From assembly GCF_051045985.1 (NCBI RefSeq), contig NZ_CP157350.1, positions 310,001 through 374,000 of the forward strand: a DNA stretch of 64,000 bases. The letters run 5' to 3'. Made by a program: the position numbers and the translations under genes. Shown piece after piece: positions 26,630 through 35,654 of the stretch. The notes below the pieces were generated by a model. It was not told the DNA's origin. It ran no database searches and saw nothing but the letters and a program-made list of their open reading frames with translations. Position 1 is the stretch's first letter, and each line of letters begins with the position of its first letter. The DNA is from Scardovia wiggsiae (GTDB taxonomy: Bacteria > Actinomycetota > Actinomycetes > Actinomycetales > Bifidobacteriaceae).

Positions 26630-27940
26630 ATGACCGACCTTGACCCAAATGAAGAGATGAACAGTAAGACAGTCATTAAGGTTGTAGGCGTCGGCGGTGG
26701 CGGCGGGAATGCTGTCAACCGTATGATCGACGAGGGCATTGCAGGCGTTGAGTTTGTAGCTGTTAATACTGATATGAAGGATCTTAACAAAAGCGATGCG
26801 GATGTGCGCATCGCTCTGACGGATTCTTCCAGCCGGGGCCTTGGGGCCGGTGCAGATCCTGAGCGTGGTGCAAAGGCCGCGCAGGACCACCAGAGTGAGA
26901 TCGAGCAGGTCCTTAAAGGCGCAGATATGGTATTCGTGACTGCCGGGGAAGGCGGCGGCACCGGTACCGGCGCCAGCCCGATTGTAGCGCGGGCTGCACG
27001 CCAGCAGGGTGCCGTGACTATTGGTGTGGTAACGAAACCTTTCAGTTTTGAAGGCGGGCGCCGCGCGGCGTCGGCTGAAGACGGGATCGAGAAGCTCCGC
27101 AAGGAAGTGGATGCCCTTATCGTCATCCCGAATGACCGCCTCCAGGATATGGATATCAAGGGCATGAATATCCGCGAAGTATTCCAGATGGCTGATACCT
27201 CCCTTATGTCGGGAGTGCGCTGCATCACAGACCTGATCTCCAGTACTAACCCCACGATCAACGTTGACTTCCAGGATGTCAGTTCTGTCCTGCAGAATGC
27301 AGGGACGGCGATGTTCGGTATCGGGCATGCCCGCGGTGAAGACAGGGCTGTCCAGGCGGCTGAGATCGCTGTCAACTCGCCGCTCCTTGATACCCCTATT
27401 GATGGTGCTACCAGCCTCCTGGTAAATATTGCGGGTCCGACTGATATGGGCTTTGAAGAGTTCACCCAGGCATCTGAGCTTGTTAATAAGTATGCTGCTA
27501 AAGGGGCAAATATTATTATCGGCCTGGTCAATGATGATGCTTATGGTGATGAGGTAGTCGTCTCTGTTATTGCAACAGGTTTTGAAGGGGTCGCCCGGGA
27601 TGAAAGCCGTGCTCCTGGCCGCAGCATTCCAAGCCAGCTGATAGCAGATGAAACTTCTGAAGAGCCTGTTATTGGCAGGGCCGGTGCCGGCGATACCGCT
27701 GCTGATGCTTCTGCATACAGGGAAGCTGCGCCGCATGCTGAGCCCGCCGGTACTGCTGATGATACAGGTGAACGCCCTGCAGTATCTGAGGCTTCCCAGC
27801 CGCATCCGCAGGAACAGCACAGCCAGGATACGCAGCCGGCACAGCCCGCGCAGCCGGCCCGGCCAAAACAGGATGATACCCCTGAAATACCTGAAGCCGA
27901 ACCTGACGATGGCCTTATTATCCCTGACTTCCTGCGCTGA
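26630..27940 (+). CDS. ftsZ: Cell division GTPase FtsZ
   Basis: Tubulin-like GTPase that forms the division ring. The GTP-binding signature GGGTGTG lies at residues 108-114, the N-terminal VVGVGGGGGNAVNRM and the NPTINVDFQDV T7-type region are intact. A variable Pro/Gln/Ala-rich linker of roughly 100 residues precedes the conserved C-terminal tail DDGLIIPDFLR, which binds SepF and other partners. The start at 26630 has AGGAGCAGC just upstream; the ATG at 26609 lacks a site. sepF follows 27 bases later. In many actinobacteria pgeF and yggS lie between ftsZ and sepF; here they are absent. Confidence 0.98.
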   Translation: MTDLDPNEEMNSKTVIKVVGVGGGGGNAVNRMIDEGIAGVEFVAVNTDMKDLNKSDADVRIALTDSSSRGLGAGADPERGAKAAQDHQSEIEQVLKGADMVFVTAGEGGGTGTGASPIVARAARQQGAVTIGVVTKPFSFEGGRRAASAEDGIEKLRKEVDALIVIPNDRLQDMDIKGMNIREVFQMADTSLMSGVRCITDLISSTNPTINVDFQDVSSVLQNAGTAMFGIGHARGEDRAVQAAEIAVNSPLLDTPIDGATSLLVNIAGPTDMGFEEFTQASELVNKYAAKGANIIIGLVNDDAYGDEVVVSVIATGFEGVARDESRAPGRSIPSQLIADETSEEPVIGRAGAGDTAADASAYREAAPHAEPAGTADDTGERPAVSEASQPHPQEQHSQDTQPAQPAQPARPKQDDTPEIPEAEPDDGLIIPDFLR

Positions 27941-27967
27941 AGCAGGGAATTACCTTAAGGAGGTATG

Positions 27968-28444
27968 ATGGCGAACCCTTTTAAAGGCGCTATGTCATTC
28001 TTCGGGCTGGCAAGTACCGAAGATGAAGACCGGGATATAGAGGAATACTCGGCCGAACCGTCGAATCCGACTTTCGATGATGACGAGGATGTTGCCCCCC
28101 GCCCTTCTTACGCGACTGAGTCCGCTCCGCCATCTTCCGTCACACATACCCCAACCCCGAGGTCGCGCATGAACCGCATCACAACGATCCATCCTAAAAC
28201 ATATGAAGAGGCACAGCTGGTGGGCAGGGCTATCCGCGACGGCGTCCCTGTCGTGCTTAATCTGACCGGTGTCCCTGAGGCGGTTGCCTACCGTATTGTT
28301 GATTTTTCTGCAGGCGTAGTTTTCGGGGTCCGCGGGTCCATCGAACGTGTCACCCCGCGTGTTTTCCTCCTGAGCCCTGCCCAGGTCAACATCAAGGTTG
28401 AGCAGGCGGCCCAGGACAGTACTGCTGCCGGGCTTTTTGACTGA
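27968..28444 (+). CDS. sepF: Cell division protein SepF
   Basis: Membrane-associated FtsZ partner that tethers the Z-ring. The 158-residue protein has an N-terminal MANPFKGAMSFFGL amphipathic segment for membrane binding, an acidic variable linker, and the C-terminal SepF domain with VVLNLTGV and FGVRGSIERVTPRVFLLSP. Two adjacent ATG codons exist; the second (27968) is preferred because AAGGAGG ends 4 bases before it and only 1 base before the first. It sits directly behind ftsZ, as expected for an actinobacterium lacking FtsA and ZipA. Confidence 0.95.
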   Translation: MANPFKGAMSFFGLASTEDEDRDIEEYSAEPSNPTFDDDEDVAPRPSYATESAPPSSVTHTPTPRSRMNRITTIHPKTYEEAQLVGRAIRDGVPVVLNLTGVPEAVAYRIVDFSAGVVFGVRGSIERVTPRVFLLSPAQVNIKVEQAAQDSTAAGLFD

Positions 28445-28488
28445 GAGCTCCTGCCCCTGTTCTGCCCTCTGCACCTCTGAGCGGTTTT

Positions 28489-28524
28489 GCTGACCCTGTA
28501 CTGCTTTTCTTCTTAGCGGTCAGC
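28489..28524. promoter_or_regulatory. Inverted repeat between sepF and yggT
   Basis: GCTGACC (28489-28495) and GGTCAGC (28518-28524) form a perfect 7-bp stem with a 22-base T-rich loop in the 114-base gap. It could be an attenuating or processing hairpin inside the division operon. There is no T-tract after it. Confidence 0.3.
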
Positions 28525-28558
28525 AGATTCACAGGTACCATACCGCAAGGCGAATATA

Positions 28559-28849
28559 ATGTTCCTTATGTCTTTATTCTTCGTACTGCGCATTATCCGC
28601 ATCCTGCTCAGCGCGTACCTGTTCGTGCTTACCGTGCGGGTTGTCCTGGACTGGGTTGCCCTTCTCAGCAGATGGCAGCCGGGACGGATCGCGTACCCCG
28701 TTGTGAATGCTGTTTATACAGTGACTGAGCCTCCCCTGCGCCTGATGCGGCGCATCATCCCTCCGCTCAGGATAGGGCCGGTCGCCCTTGATGTAGGGTT
28801 TATGATCCTGTATTTCGGCATAACTATGGTCACATATTTCCTGCCGTAG
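28559..28849 (+). CDS. YggT-family membrane protein
   Basis: Small integral membrane protein of 96 residues with two hydrophobic segments (about 5-25 and 75-95) flanking an amphipathic, proline-rich middle with TEPPLRLMRRIIPP, the hallmark of the YggT family. Its role is not well defined; in actinobacteria it sits between sepF and divIVA and is thought to help cell-envelope growth or division. No strong ribosome site precedes the ATG (GGCGAATATA). Confidence 0.9.
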   Translation: MFLMSLFFVLRIIRILLSAYLFVLTVRVVLDWVALLSRWQPGRIAYPVVNAVYTVTEPPLRLMRRIIPPLRIGPVALDVGFMILYFGITMVTYFLP

Positions 28850-28985
28850 GCCTGAAGCCAGCGCCTGCAGCCTTCCGTGCTGTCCCGCTGTTCAGCCTTG
28901 CGGGCAGGGAGACTGAGGGGCTGTCCAGATAAGGCTAACCCAAAGCTAACAGGACGGTCAGGATACTGTTTTACAACAATCGTGA

Positions 28986-29002
28986 TACCATAATTAATGG
29001 TA
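28986..29002. promoter_or_regulatory. Operator-like inverted repeat upstream of divIVA
   Basis: TACCAT-AATTA-ATGGTA is a perfect 6-bp inverted repeat with a 5-base spacer, 31 bases before the divIVA start and directly before TATATT (29004-29009), a possible -10. The same half-sites occur over the start codon of the FKBP gene at 52131-52149. Confidence 0.4.
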
Positions 29003-29033
29003 GTATATTGGACAATTGCATACCGGAGCAGAT

Positions 29034-30398
29034 ATGGCACTTTTAACACCAGGAGATATCCGTAATAAGAAGATTCCTCTTGCGGGTCGTTTTCAGCAGG
29101 GCTACAACCTGGATGAAGTTGACGATTTCCTCGAGGAGTGCGCCCAGACGGTTGATGAGCTTGGAAAACAGTATGCGACGCAGACCCAGTCCCTGGGCCC
29201 TGATGTTGCGGCTTTGAATACTCAGGTATCACAGCTGACGGGGGAGAATACAAGGCTCCGCAGCGAGCTGAGTGCTGCGCAGGAAAAGCTCCAGCAGAGT
29301 TCAGCTTCTTCATCGGAGGCGGAGTCGTCACTGCGGAGTGAACTTGATTCAGCCAACGACCGGGTCGAGACCCTAACTGGCCAGGTTGACCAGGCAAAAG
29401 TCCAGATGGACACTCTAAACCAGCAGAATGAGCAGCTTAAAACACAGGTCGATCAGCTGAACGACCAGATCAACCAGCTGACAGACCAGGCTGCACAGGG
29501 CAGCTCTGCTTCCGAGGCTTTGCAGCAGCAGCTTACCGGGCTCCGTAATGAGAGAGACGAATATATGAAGCGTGGGGAAACGCTTACTCAGGAGCTGCAG
29601 AATTCGCAGCTTGCCGTACAGGAAGCAAACCGTAAGGCTGAGGACGCCGAGCATCGCCTCCAGGAAGCTGCCCAGCGGGCAGAGGAGGCCAGCAGACAGG
29701 TTGAGGCTATGCAGGCACAGCTGGCAACGATGCAGAACGAGCTCAATGAATCCGCTCAGCGCGAGGAAACGCTGCGGCAGCAGGTTTCTGCCTCGGAGCC
29801 GAGCACCGAGACCGGCAGCCTGGAGAAGATCGCTGCGGCTGCTTCAGATGAGCGCAAGAGCACATCGGAGAAGGCAGCCCAGATGCTCGCTATGGCTATG
29901 GAGCTGCATGACAAGTATGTCAACCGTGGCAAGGATGAGGCAAACCAGCTTGTTAACGAGGGGCATTCCCAGCATGACCAGATCATTTCTGAGGCTGACC
30001 AGTATGCCAAGGAGACCCGCGCAACAGCTGATGCCTACTCCACAAAGACCCGTAACGATGCAGACAACTACTCTGCAGTAACACGCAGTGAAGCTGATGA
30101 ATACAGCAAACAGCAGCGTTCCGACAGCGAAGCATATGCCGCACAGGTACGTCAGAATGCTGATGCTTATAACACCAAGACCCGCGGCGATGCTGATATG
30201 TATTCACGCCAGGTCAAGGATAAGCTGTATGCAGATTCCAAGGTTATCGAAGGCAATATTGACAGCCTGAAACAGTTTGAGTCGGATTACCGCGGACGTT
30301 TGACGAGTTTCCTTTCCCAGCTTTCTGACCAGATCAATAATACCGATAATTATTCAGGGGGAGCCCAGCAGGATGCCGGCAGCTCCCAGGCCAAGTAA
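29034..30398 (+). CDS. divIVA: Polar growth/division protein DivIVA (Wag31)
   Basis: Coiled-coil scaffold that marks poles and septa and directs peptidoglycan synthesis. The N-terminal LLTPGDIRNKKI followed by FQQGYNLDEVDDFLEEC is the DivIVA membrane-binding domain. A long coiled coil follows (about residues 60-260), rich in Gln, Glu and Leu with repeated QLTDQ and QLNDQ heptads. After a short linker, seven tandem 11-residue repeats occupy residues 321-397, then a C-terminal segment. The protein is 454 residues, longer than typical DivIVA of about 260. The start at 29034 has GGAGCAG upstream; the ATG at 29016 does not. The end overlaps lspA by 26 bases. Confidence 0.95.
   Translation: MALLTPGDIRNKKIPLAGRFQQGYNLDEVDDFLEECAQTVDELGKQYATQTQSLGPDVAALNTQVSQLTGENTRLRSELSAAQEKLQQSSASSSEAESSLRSELDSANDRVETLTGQVDQAKVQMDTLNQQNEQLKTQVDQLNDQINQLTDQAAQGSSASEALQQQLTGLRNERDEYMKRGETLTQELQNSQLAVQEANRKAEDAEHRLQEAAQRAEEASRQVEAMQAQLATMQNELNESAQREETLRQQVSASEPSTETGSLEKIAAAASDERKSTSEKAAQMLAMAMELHDKYVNRGKDEANQLVNEGHSQHDQIISEADQYAKETRATADAYSTKTRNDADNYSAVTRSEADEYSKQQRSDSEAYAAQVRQNADAYNTKTRGDADMYSRQVKDKLYADSKVIEGNIDSLKQFESDYRGRLTSFLSQLSDQINNTDNYSGGAQQDAGSSQAK
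29994..30224 (+). repeat. Seven hendecad (11-residue) repeats in DivIVA
   Basis: Seven consecutive 11-residue units follow the pattern A-D-x-Y-S/A-x-x-T/V-R/K-x-D (for example ADAYSTKTRND, ADNYSAVTRSE, ADEYSKQQRSD). An 11-residue period fits a slightly right-handed coiled coil rather than the left-handed heptad coil of the preceding part. Each unit is 33 bases, but the DNA is diverged, so this is an old protein repeat and not a recent duplication. Confidence 0.9.
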
Positions 30399-30975
30399 AG
30401 CCAGGGCTTATCTTGTGGGCAAGCAGGTATCGGGACGGCTGTACGGCAGTATCCGCTGTATAGCCGTCTTTATAGTTGTGGCGGTTTTCGGCCTGTGCGC
30501 AGACCAGGCGGCAAAGGCCTGTGCACTGCGGGTGCTTAGCGGGGGCAGATCCATAACCGTTATCCCGAATGTGATAAGCCTGGAGCTTTACAGGAATGCC
30601 GGCGCGTCCCTGGGATTCGGGTCTTCGGTGACTGCAGTGATTTCCGCTGCTGCTTTGTGCGCCTGTGCTGCGCTTATCATTGCGGGCATCCGGTCTGATT
30701 CGGCTGCATGGTCCTGTGTACTGGGGCTGGCACTTGCCGGTGCAGGAGGCAATGCGATCGACAGGATCGTTTATGCCGGCGGTTTCATGGACGGCAAAGT
30801 CGTTGATTTTATCAACTATGGCTGGTCGGTAGGGAACCTGGCCGATGTGTTCCTTACTTTTGCCGCTGCAGGGTTTATTATCCTTATATTTAAGGGGGTA
30901 CCGCTGCGAAGCAGGGAAGCAGCGGCAAAAGGCCCCGGAGGCAATGCACAGGATCCTCCCCGGGGGGCAGTGTGA
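30373..30975 (+). CDS. lspA: Lipoprotein signal peptidase II
   Basis: Inner-membrane aspartyl protease that cleaves signal peptides of lipoproteins. About 200 residues with four membrane helices; the conserved motifs are D-Q-A-A-K in helix 1, the NAGASLGF box, and the catalytic aspartates in GGNAIDRIVYAGGFMDG and KVVDFINYG. The start overlaps the end of divIVA by 26 bases in another frame and AGCAGG precedes it. The stop TGA shares its last base with the ATG of the next gene. Clients in this window are the lipoproteins at 51171, 53988 and 61258. Confidence 0.95.
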   Translation: MPAAPRPSKARAYLVGKQVSGRLYGSIRCIAVFIVVAVFGLCADQAAKACALRVLSGGRSITVIPNVISLELYRNAGASLGFGSSVTAVISAAALCACAALIIAGIRSDSAAWSCVLGLALAGAGGNAIDRIVYAGGFMDGKVVDFINYGWSVGNLADVFLTFAAAGFIILIFKGVPLRSREAAAKGPGGNAQDPPRGAV

Positions 30976-31922
30976 TGGACCGCGTCATGCCTGTCCCCGA
31001 AGCGCTGATAGGTATGCGTTTTGATATTGCGGTATCAAGGATGCTGGGGGTTTCGCGTTCACAGGCAGCGGCTTATATTGACAGAGGGGAAGTATCGATT
31101 GCCGGCCGCGGGTCTCAGAGGTCAGCACAGAAATCAGAAAAACTGGCACAGGGCGATTCGATTGAAGTTGCGATTGCGGAAGACAGGGATAAGCCTGAAC
31201 CGGTTGATTACGGTATGCGTATTGTTTATGAAGATGATGACCTTGTTATAGTGGATAAGCCGGTTGGTATGGCTGCGCACCCATCCGTAGGATGGACCGG
31301 CCCTACCGTCCTGGGGACGCTGAAAGCGCGCGGCGTGCATATCACGGAATACGGCCCGCAGGGAAGGCAGGGCATAGTATCACGATTGGATGCAGGCACC
31401 AGCGGGCTGATGCTGGTATGCAAGTCCGAGCTGGCGTATAAGGAAATGCGCCGGCAGTTTTCCGAGCATGAAGTAACCAAGATCTATTATGCGGTAGCCC
31501 AGGGCAGCCTTAAGCAGGATAAAGCTACTGTTGACGCTCCGATCGGCCGTGACCCTGTTGCCGATTTCAGGTTTACCATAATGCCTGACGGGCGCCCTGC
31601 CATTACCCACTGGGATGTTATGGAACGTTTCGGCGAGGCGACATATATCTCGGTCAATCTGGAGACCGGGCGCACACATCAGATCCGCGTGCATATGTCA
31701 TCTATAGGCCATCCCCTTGTAGGCGATACTATGTACGGGGCTAACCCCGTTTTGGCCAGGGGGCTCGGCATCGGCCGCCAGTGGCTGCACTCGATGAAGC
31801 TTGAATTCAAGCATCCCCATACCCGGCTTGTGGTCCATGTAGAATCTGAACTTCCCGGGGACCTGTCGCGTTCCCTGGAAACGCTCCATGCCCGCAGCCG
31901 GAAGCAGAGGCAGGCCGTTTAG
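30975..31922 (+). CDS. RluD-type 23S rRNA pseudouridine synthase
   Basis: RluA-family pseudouridine synthase. The N-terminal S4 RNA-binding domain covers about residues 12-75 (GMRFDIAVSRMLGVSRSQAA). The catalytic domain carries HRLDAG-type SRLDAGTSGLML with the active aspartate, and the C-terminal RTHQIRVHMSSIGHPLVGD motif is intact. The 315 residues fit RluD; the exact target uridines are inferred. The ATG at 30975 overlaps the lspA stop as TGATG, so translation is coupled; a GTG one codon earlier is also possible. Confidence 0.93.
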   Translation: MDRVMPVPEALIGMRFDIAVSRMLGVSRSQAAAYIDRGEVSIAGRGSQRSAQKSEKLAQGDSIEVAIAEDRDKPEPVDYGMRIVYEDDDLVIVDKPVGMAAHPSVGWTGPTVLGTLKARGVHITEYGPQGRQGIVSRLDAGTSGLMLVCKSELAYKEMRRQFSEHEVTKIYYAVAQGSLKQDKATVDAPIGRDPVADFRFTIMPDGRPAITHWDVMERFGEATYISVNLETGRTHQIRVHMSSIGHPLVGDTMYGANPVLARGLGIGRQWLHSMKLEFKHPHTRLVVHVESELPGDLSRSLETLHARSRKQRQAV

Positions 31923-31964
31923 CTGCCGGTAAACTGGACTATACATTACGCTAGATTGGTGTAT

Positions 31965-34900
31965 ATGGCTTCTTCGACTACCGCGGATTTCGTGCATCTC
32001 CATAACCACACGGATTACTCTACCCTTGACGGGGCGGTACCGGTAAAGAAGCTGGTCAGCGTAGTCAAATCCCTGGGCCAGAAAGCCGTGGGCATCACTG
32101 ACCATGGCAATATGCATGGTGCGTATGAAATGTGGCGTACTGCAGTTGATGAAGGGATCAAGCCGATTATCGGGATCGAAGCGTATGTGACCCCGGGGAC
32201 GGCCCGGTCGGATAAGACCCGGGTGCACTGGGGGACGCAGGACCAGCATTCTGACGATGTTTCAGCCAACGGCTCCTATACGCATATGACCATGTGGGCT
32301 GAGAATGATGAAGGCCTGGTCAACCTGCTCAAGGCGTCTTCCCTGGCGAACCTTGAAGGCCTCATGGGCAAGAATCCCCGTATGGACAGGGATATCCTGA
32401 GCACATACCACTCCGGGGTCATTGCTACTACGGGCTGCCCGTCAGGTGCTGTGCAGACAAGGCTCCGTTTGGGGCAGTACAGGGAGGCGCTGCGGGAAGC
32501 GGGTGAGCTCCAGGATATTTTTGGCAGGGACAATTTCTATGTTGAAGTTATGGACCATGGGCTGCCTATTGAGAAGCGTGTGGCTGAGGACCTGCTGAGG
32601 ATCGCGGATGAGATCGGCGCCCCGCTGGTGGCGACGAATGACTCGCATTATGGCCTGGAAGAAGATGCCCAGGCGCAGGATGCCCTTTTGTGCATCAACT
32701 CGGGGTCACGGCTGAATGACCCCAACAGGTTCCATTTTGACGGCAGCGGGTACTACATTAAACCTGCTGAAGAGATGCGCAGGCTTTTCAAGGATTTTCC
32801 CGGTGCATGCGATAACACTATCGAGATCGCAGAGCGGTGCAACGTCATGTTCGACGACCATGAAGACGGCGCTTATATGCCCGAATTTGACTGTCCTGAA
32901 GGATGGGACGCTACATCGCTGTTTTTGCGTGATGTTGAGAAGGGCCTGGAGAAGCGCTATCCTGACGGCGTCCCTGAAGAAGTGGCGAAACAGGCTGATT
33001 ATGAATGCGGCGTGATCTGCCAGATGCAGTTCTGCGGCTACTTCCTTGTTGTGGCCGATTATATCAACTGGGCTAAAACCCACGGTGTTATGGTAGGGCC
33101 GGGGAGAGGCTCTGCTGCAGGGAGCATGGTCTCCTATGCGATGGGCATCACAGAGCTGGACCCGCTTGAGCATGGCCTTATTTTTGAGCGCTTCCTGAAC
33201 CCGGAGCGTGTATCCCTCCCTGATATCGATGTGGATTTCGACCCTGCAGGCCGCGATGAAGTCCTGCAGTATGTCACCCGGAAATACGGCGCTGATAAAG
33301 TTGCCCAGTGCGTAACATACGGGACTATCAAAACCAAGCAGGCGCTTAAAGATTCCGCCCGCATCCTTGATTATGAATTCCAGATGGGTGAAACGATTAC
33401 AAAAGCGCTGCCCGGGGCTGTGGGCGGCAAGGATATCGGCCTTCATGATATTTTCGACCCTAAAGCCAAACGCTATGCAGAAGCCCAGGAATTCCGCGAC
33501 CTGTACAACGGGAATCCTGACGTGCAGAAAATTACAGAGAAAGCAAAAGGTATTGAAGGGCTGATCCGCCAGACAGGCGTGCACGCATGCGCTACCATTA
33601 TGGCATCGCAGCCTATCACAAATACCTCGCCGCTGCTCAGGCGTACTGACGGTACTATCACAACGACTTTCGAATACCATACATGCGAGACCCTCGGGCT
33701 TGTAAAAATGGATTTCCTGGGGCTGGCCAACCTGACAGTGATCAAGGAGGCCCTCAACAATATTGAGGCAAACGGCAAAGGCCATGTTGATATTGCCCAG
33801 ATCCCCATTGATGATAAGGCTACATATGAACTCCTGTCTTCGGGGCATACCCTGGGCGTCTTCCAGCTGGATTCCGACGGTATGCAAAGCCTGCTCAAAC
33901 AGCTGCGGCCCGATAATTTCAACGATATTTCAGCCCTTATCGCACTGTACCGGCCCGGCCCCATGGATGTGGATTCACATAATAATTACGCGAAGCGCAA
34001 GAACGGCCTGCAAGAGATCAAGCCGATCCACCCTGAACTGGAGAAGCCTCTTGCGTCGGTGCTTGACGAGACATACGGCCTGATCGTATATCAGGAGCAG
34101 GTCCAGTCTGCTGCGCGTATCCTTGCAGGCTATTCCCTGGGGCGCGCAGATGTCCTGCGGCGCGCTATGGGCAAAAAGAAGCCTGAGGTGCTGGCAAAGG
34201 AGAAAGTGCCTTTCTTCGAGGGCATGGAGGAACACGGGTATTCCCAGGAGGCAGCGCAGGCTGTATGGGATGTCCTGGTGCCTTTTGCGGGATATGCTTT
34301 CAATAAAGCCCACTCCGCGGCGTACGGGCTGATATCGTACTGGACAGCGTACCTGAAGGCCCACTATCCGGTGGAGTTTATGGCTGCGCTGCTGCAGGGC
34401 GAGCATTCAAATAAGGATAAAACGGCACTGTACCTGGGCGAATGCAGGCGTATGAATATCAGGGTCCTGCCGCCGGATGTCAATGAATCAGTTGACCATT
34501 ATTCCGCTGTGGGGGATGATATCCGTTTTGGCCTGGGGGCAGTCCGCAACGTCGGCACAAAAATCGTTGAATCAATAGTCGAAGAACGTGAACGCGCAGA
34601 CGGGAAAGGGAAATTTTCCGGCTTCCTTGACTGGGTGGACCGGATGCCTGTATCCACGCTTAATAAGCGTACTGTGGAATCCCTTATAAAAAGCGGTGCG
34701 TTCGACAGTATTGACCCTAACCGGCGGGCTTTGTTCACTGTCCATGAATCGGCGATCGACCAGGTGATACCTTTGAAGCGCAAGGAGGCTGAGGGGCAGT
34801 TCGACCTGTTCGCCGATGCTGGCGGCTCGGGATCAGCAGCTTCTGCGGCCCTGGGCGATGCCAATATCAGCGTTCCTCCTATTGACGAATGGGATAAAAA

Positions 34901-35534
34901 GACCAAACTCAATTTTGAGCGTGAGATGCTTGGGCTGTATGTATCCGACCATCCCCTGAGCGGCCTTGCCGCAGTACTGTCCAGCCTGAGCGACATGTCC
35001 ATCCCGCAGCTGCTGAACCGTGCTTCTGATATGCCGGAGCGTTCCCAGATAACCATCGCAGGGCTGGTAACCGGTGTTGACCGCCGCGTGTCTAAAGCCG
35101 GCAAGCCGTGGGCGCTGGTGACCATAGAGGATCTGGAAAGCAGCATCCAGTGCCTGTTCTTCAGCAAGTCGTATACAGAGAACCAGGATAAGCTCATCAT
35201 CGACAGTATTGTCCAGGTCAAGGGCAGTGTATCTGTGCGCGATGACGGCGTCAGCATTTACGGCCGTGAAGTCGAGATCCCCAATGTAGATTCTGTTGAT
35301 GTACAGCCGGTGCAGATCAGCCTTCCTGCGAGGGCGCTTGAGCAGGGGAGGCTCCAGCGGCTGTCGGCAGTGCTGGCGCATCACCCGGGATACTGTGAAG
35401 TCAGTCTGGCGGTTATGCAGCCGGATAGGAAGACCGAGATTATCCGCTTTGGGGACAAGTACCGCGTTACACGCGACACATCGCTTTTTGGTGAGCTTAA
35501 ATCGATTTTTGGGCCCCGGTGCATTGAAGCCTGA
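31965..35534 (+). CDS. dnaE: DNA polymerase III alpha subunit
   Basis: Replicative polymerase catalytic subunit. The 1189-residue protein begins with the PHP domain (FVHLHNHTDYSTLDGAV), has the polymerase active-site PDIDVDFDPAGRDEV, the conserved GPGRGSAAGSMVSYA, GVHACATIMA and YQEQVQSAARILAGYSLGRA blocks, and an OB-fold near the C terminus (ITIAGLVTGVDRRVS). No intein and no frameshift. The ATG at 31965 is used; a GTG at 31956 is alternative, and the ribosome site is poor. It follows the pseudouridine synthase gene by 42 bases. Confidence 0.97.
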   Translation: MASSTTADFVHLHNHTDYSTLDGAVPVKKLVSVVKSLGQKAVGITDHGNMHGAYEMWRTAVDEGIKPIIGIEAYVTPGTARSDKTRVHWGTQDQHSDDVSANGSYTHMTMWAENDEGLVNLLKASSLANLEGLMGKNPRMDRDILSTYHSGVIATTGCPSGAVQTRLRLGQYREALREAGELQDIFGRDNFYVEVMDHGLPIEKRVAEDLLRIADEIGAPLVATNDSHYGLEEDAQAQDALLCINSGSRLNDPNRFHFDGSGYYIKPAEEMRRLFKDFPGACDNTIEIAERCNVMFDDHEDGAYMPEFDCPEGWDATSLFLRDVEKGLEKRYPDGVPEEVAKQADYECGVICQMQFCGYFLVVADYINWAKTHGVMVGPGRGSAAGSMVSYAMGITELDPLEHGLIFERFLNPERVSLPDIDVDFDPAGRDEVLQYVTRKYGADKVAQCVTYGTIKTKQALKDSARILDYEFQMGETITKALPGAVGGKDIGLHDIFDPKAKRYAEAQEFRDLYNGNPDVQKITEKAKGIEGLIRQTGVHACATIMASQPITNTSPLLRRTDGTITTTFEYHTCETLGLVKMDFLGLANLTVIKEALNNIEANGKGHVDIAQIPIDDKATYELLSSGHTLGVFQLDSDGMQSLLKQLRPDNFNDISALIALYRPGPMDVDSHNNYAKRKNGLQEIKPIHPELEKPLASVLDETYGLIVYQEQVQSAARILAGYSLGRADVLRRAMGKKKPEVLAKEKVPFFEGMEEHGYSQEAAQAVWDVLVPFAGYAFNKAHSAAYGLISYWTAYLKAHYPVEFMAALLQGEHSNKDKTALYLGECRRMNIRVLPPDVNESVDHYSAVGDDIRFGLGAVRNVGTKIVESIVEERERADGKGKFSGFLDWVDRMPVSTLNKRTVESLIKSGAFDSIDPNRRALFTVHESAIDQVIPLKRKEAEGQFDLFADAGGSGSAASAALGDANISVPPIDEWDKKTKLNFEREMLGLYVSDHPLSGLAAVLSSLSDMSIPQLLNRASDMPERSQITIAGLVTGVDRRVSKAGKPWALVTIEDLESSIQCLFFSKSYTENQDKLIIDSIVQVKGSVSVRDDGVSIYGREVEIPNVDSVDVQPVQISLPARALEQGRLQRLSAVLAHHPGYCEVSLAVMQPDRKTEIIRFGDKYRVTRDTSLFGELKSIFGPRCIEA

Positions 35535-35654
35535 GCCTGGGGAAAGGTTGCAGGAAGGCGCGGCATTGGGCGGCAGCTGTGATGATACCGTGTGGTATCC
35601 CAGGCATCAGGATCCGTTTTTATTATGATCGGTGCCTGCGCATACCCTGTTAGT

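Noticed and set aside
26584..27531. Minus-strand open frames opposite ftsZ
   Set aside because: The ftsZ reading is complete and canonical; the antisense products are low-complexity.
32706..33887. 393-codon open frame on the minus strand opposite dnaE
   Set aside because: Antisense to the conserved polymerase domain; composition odd and no family features.
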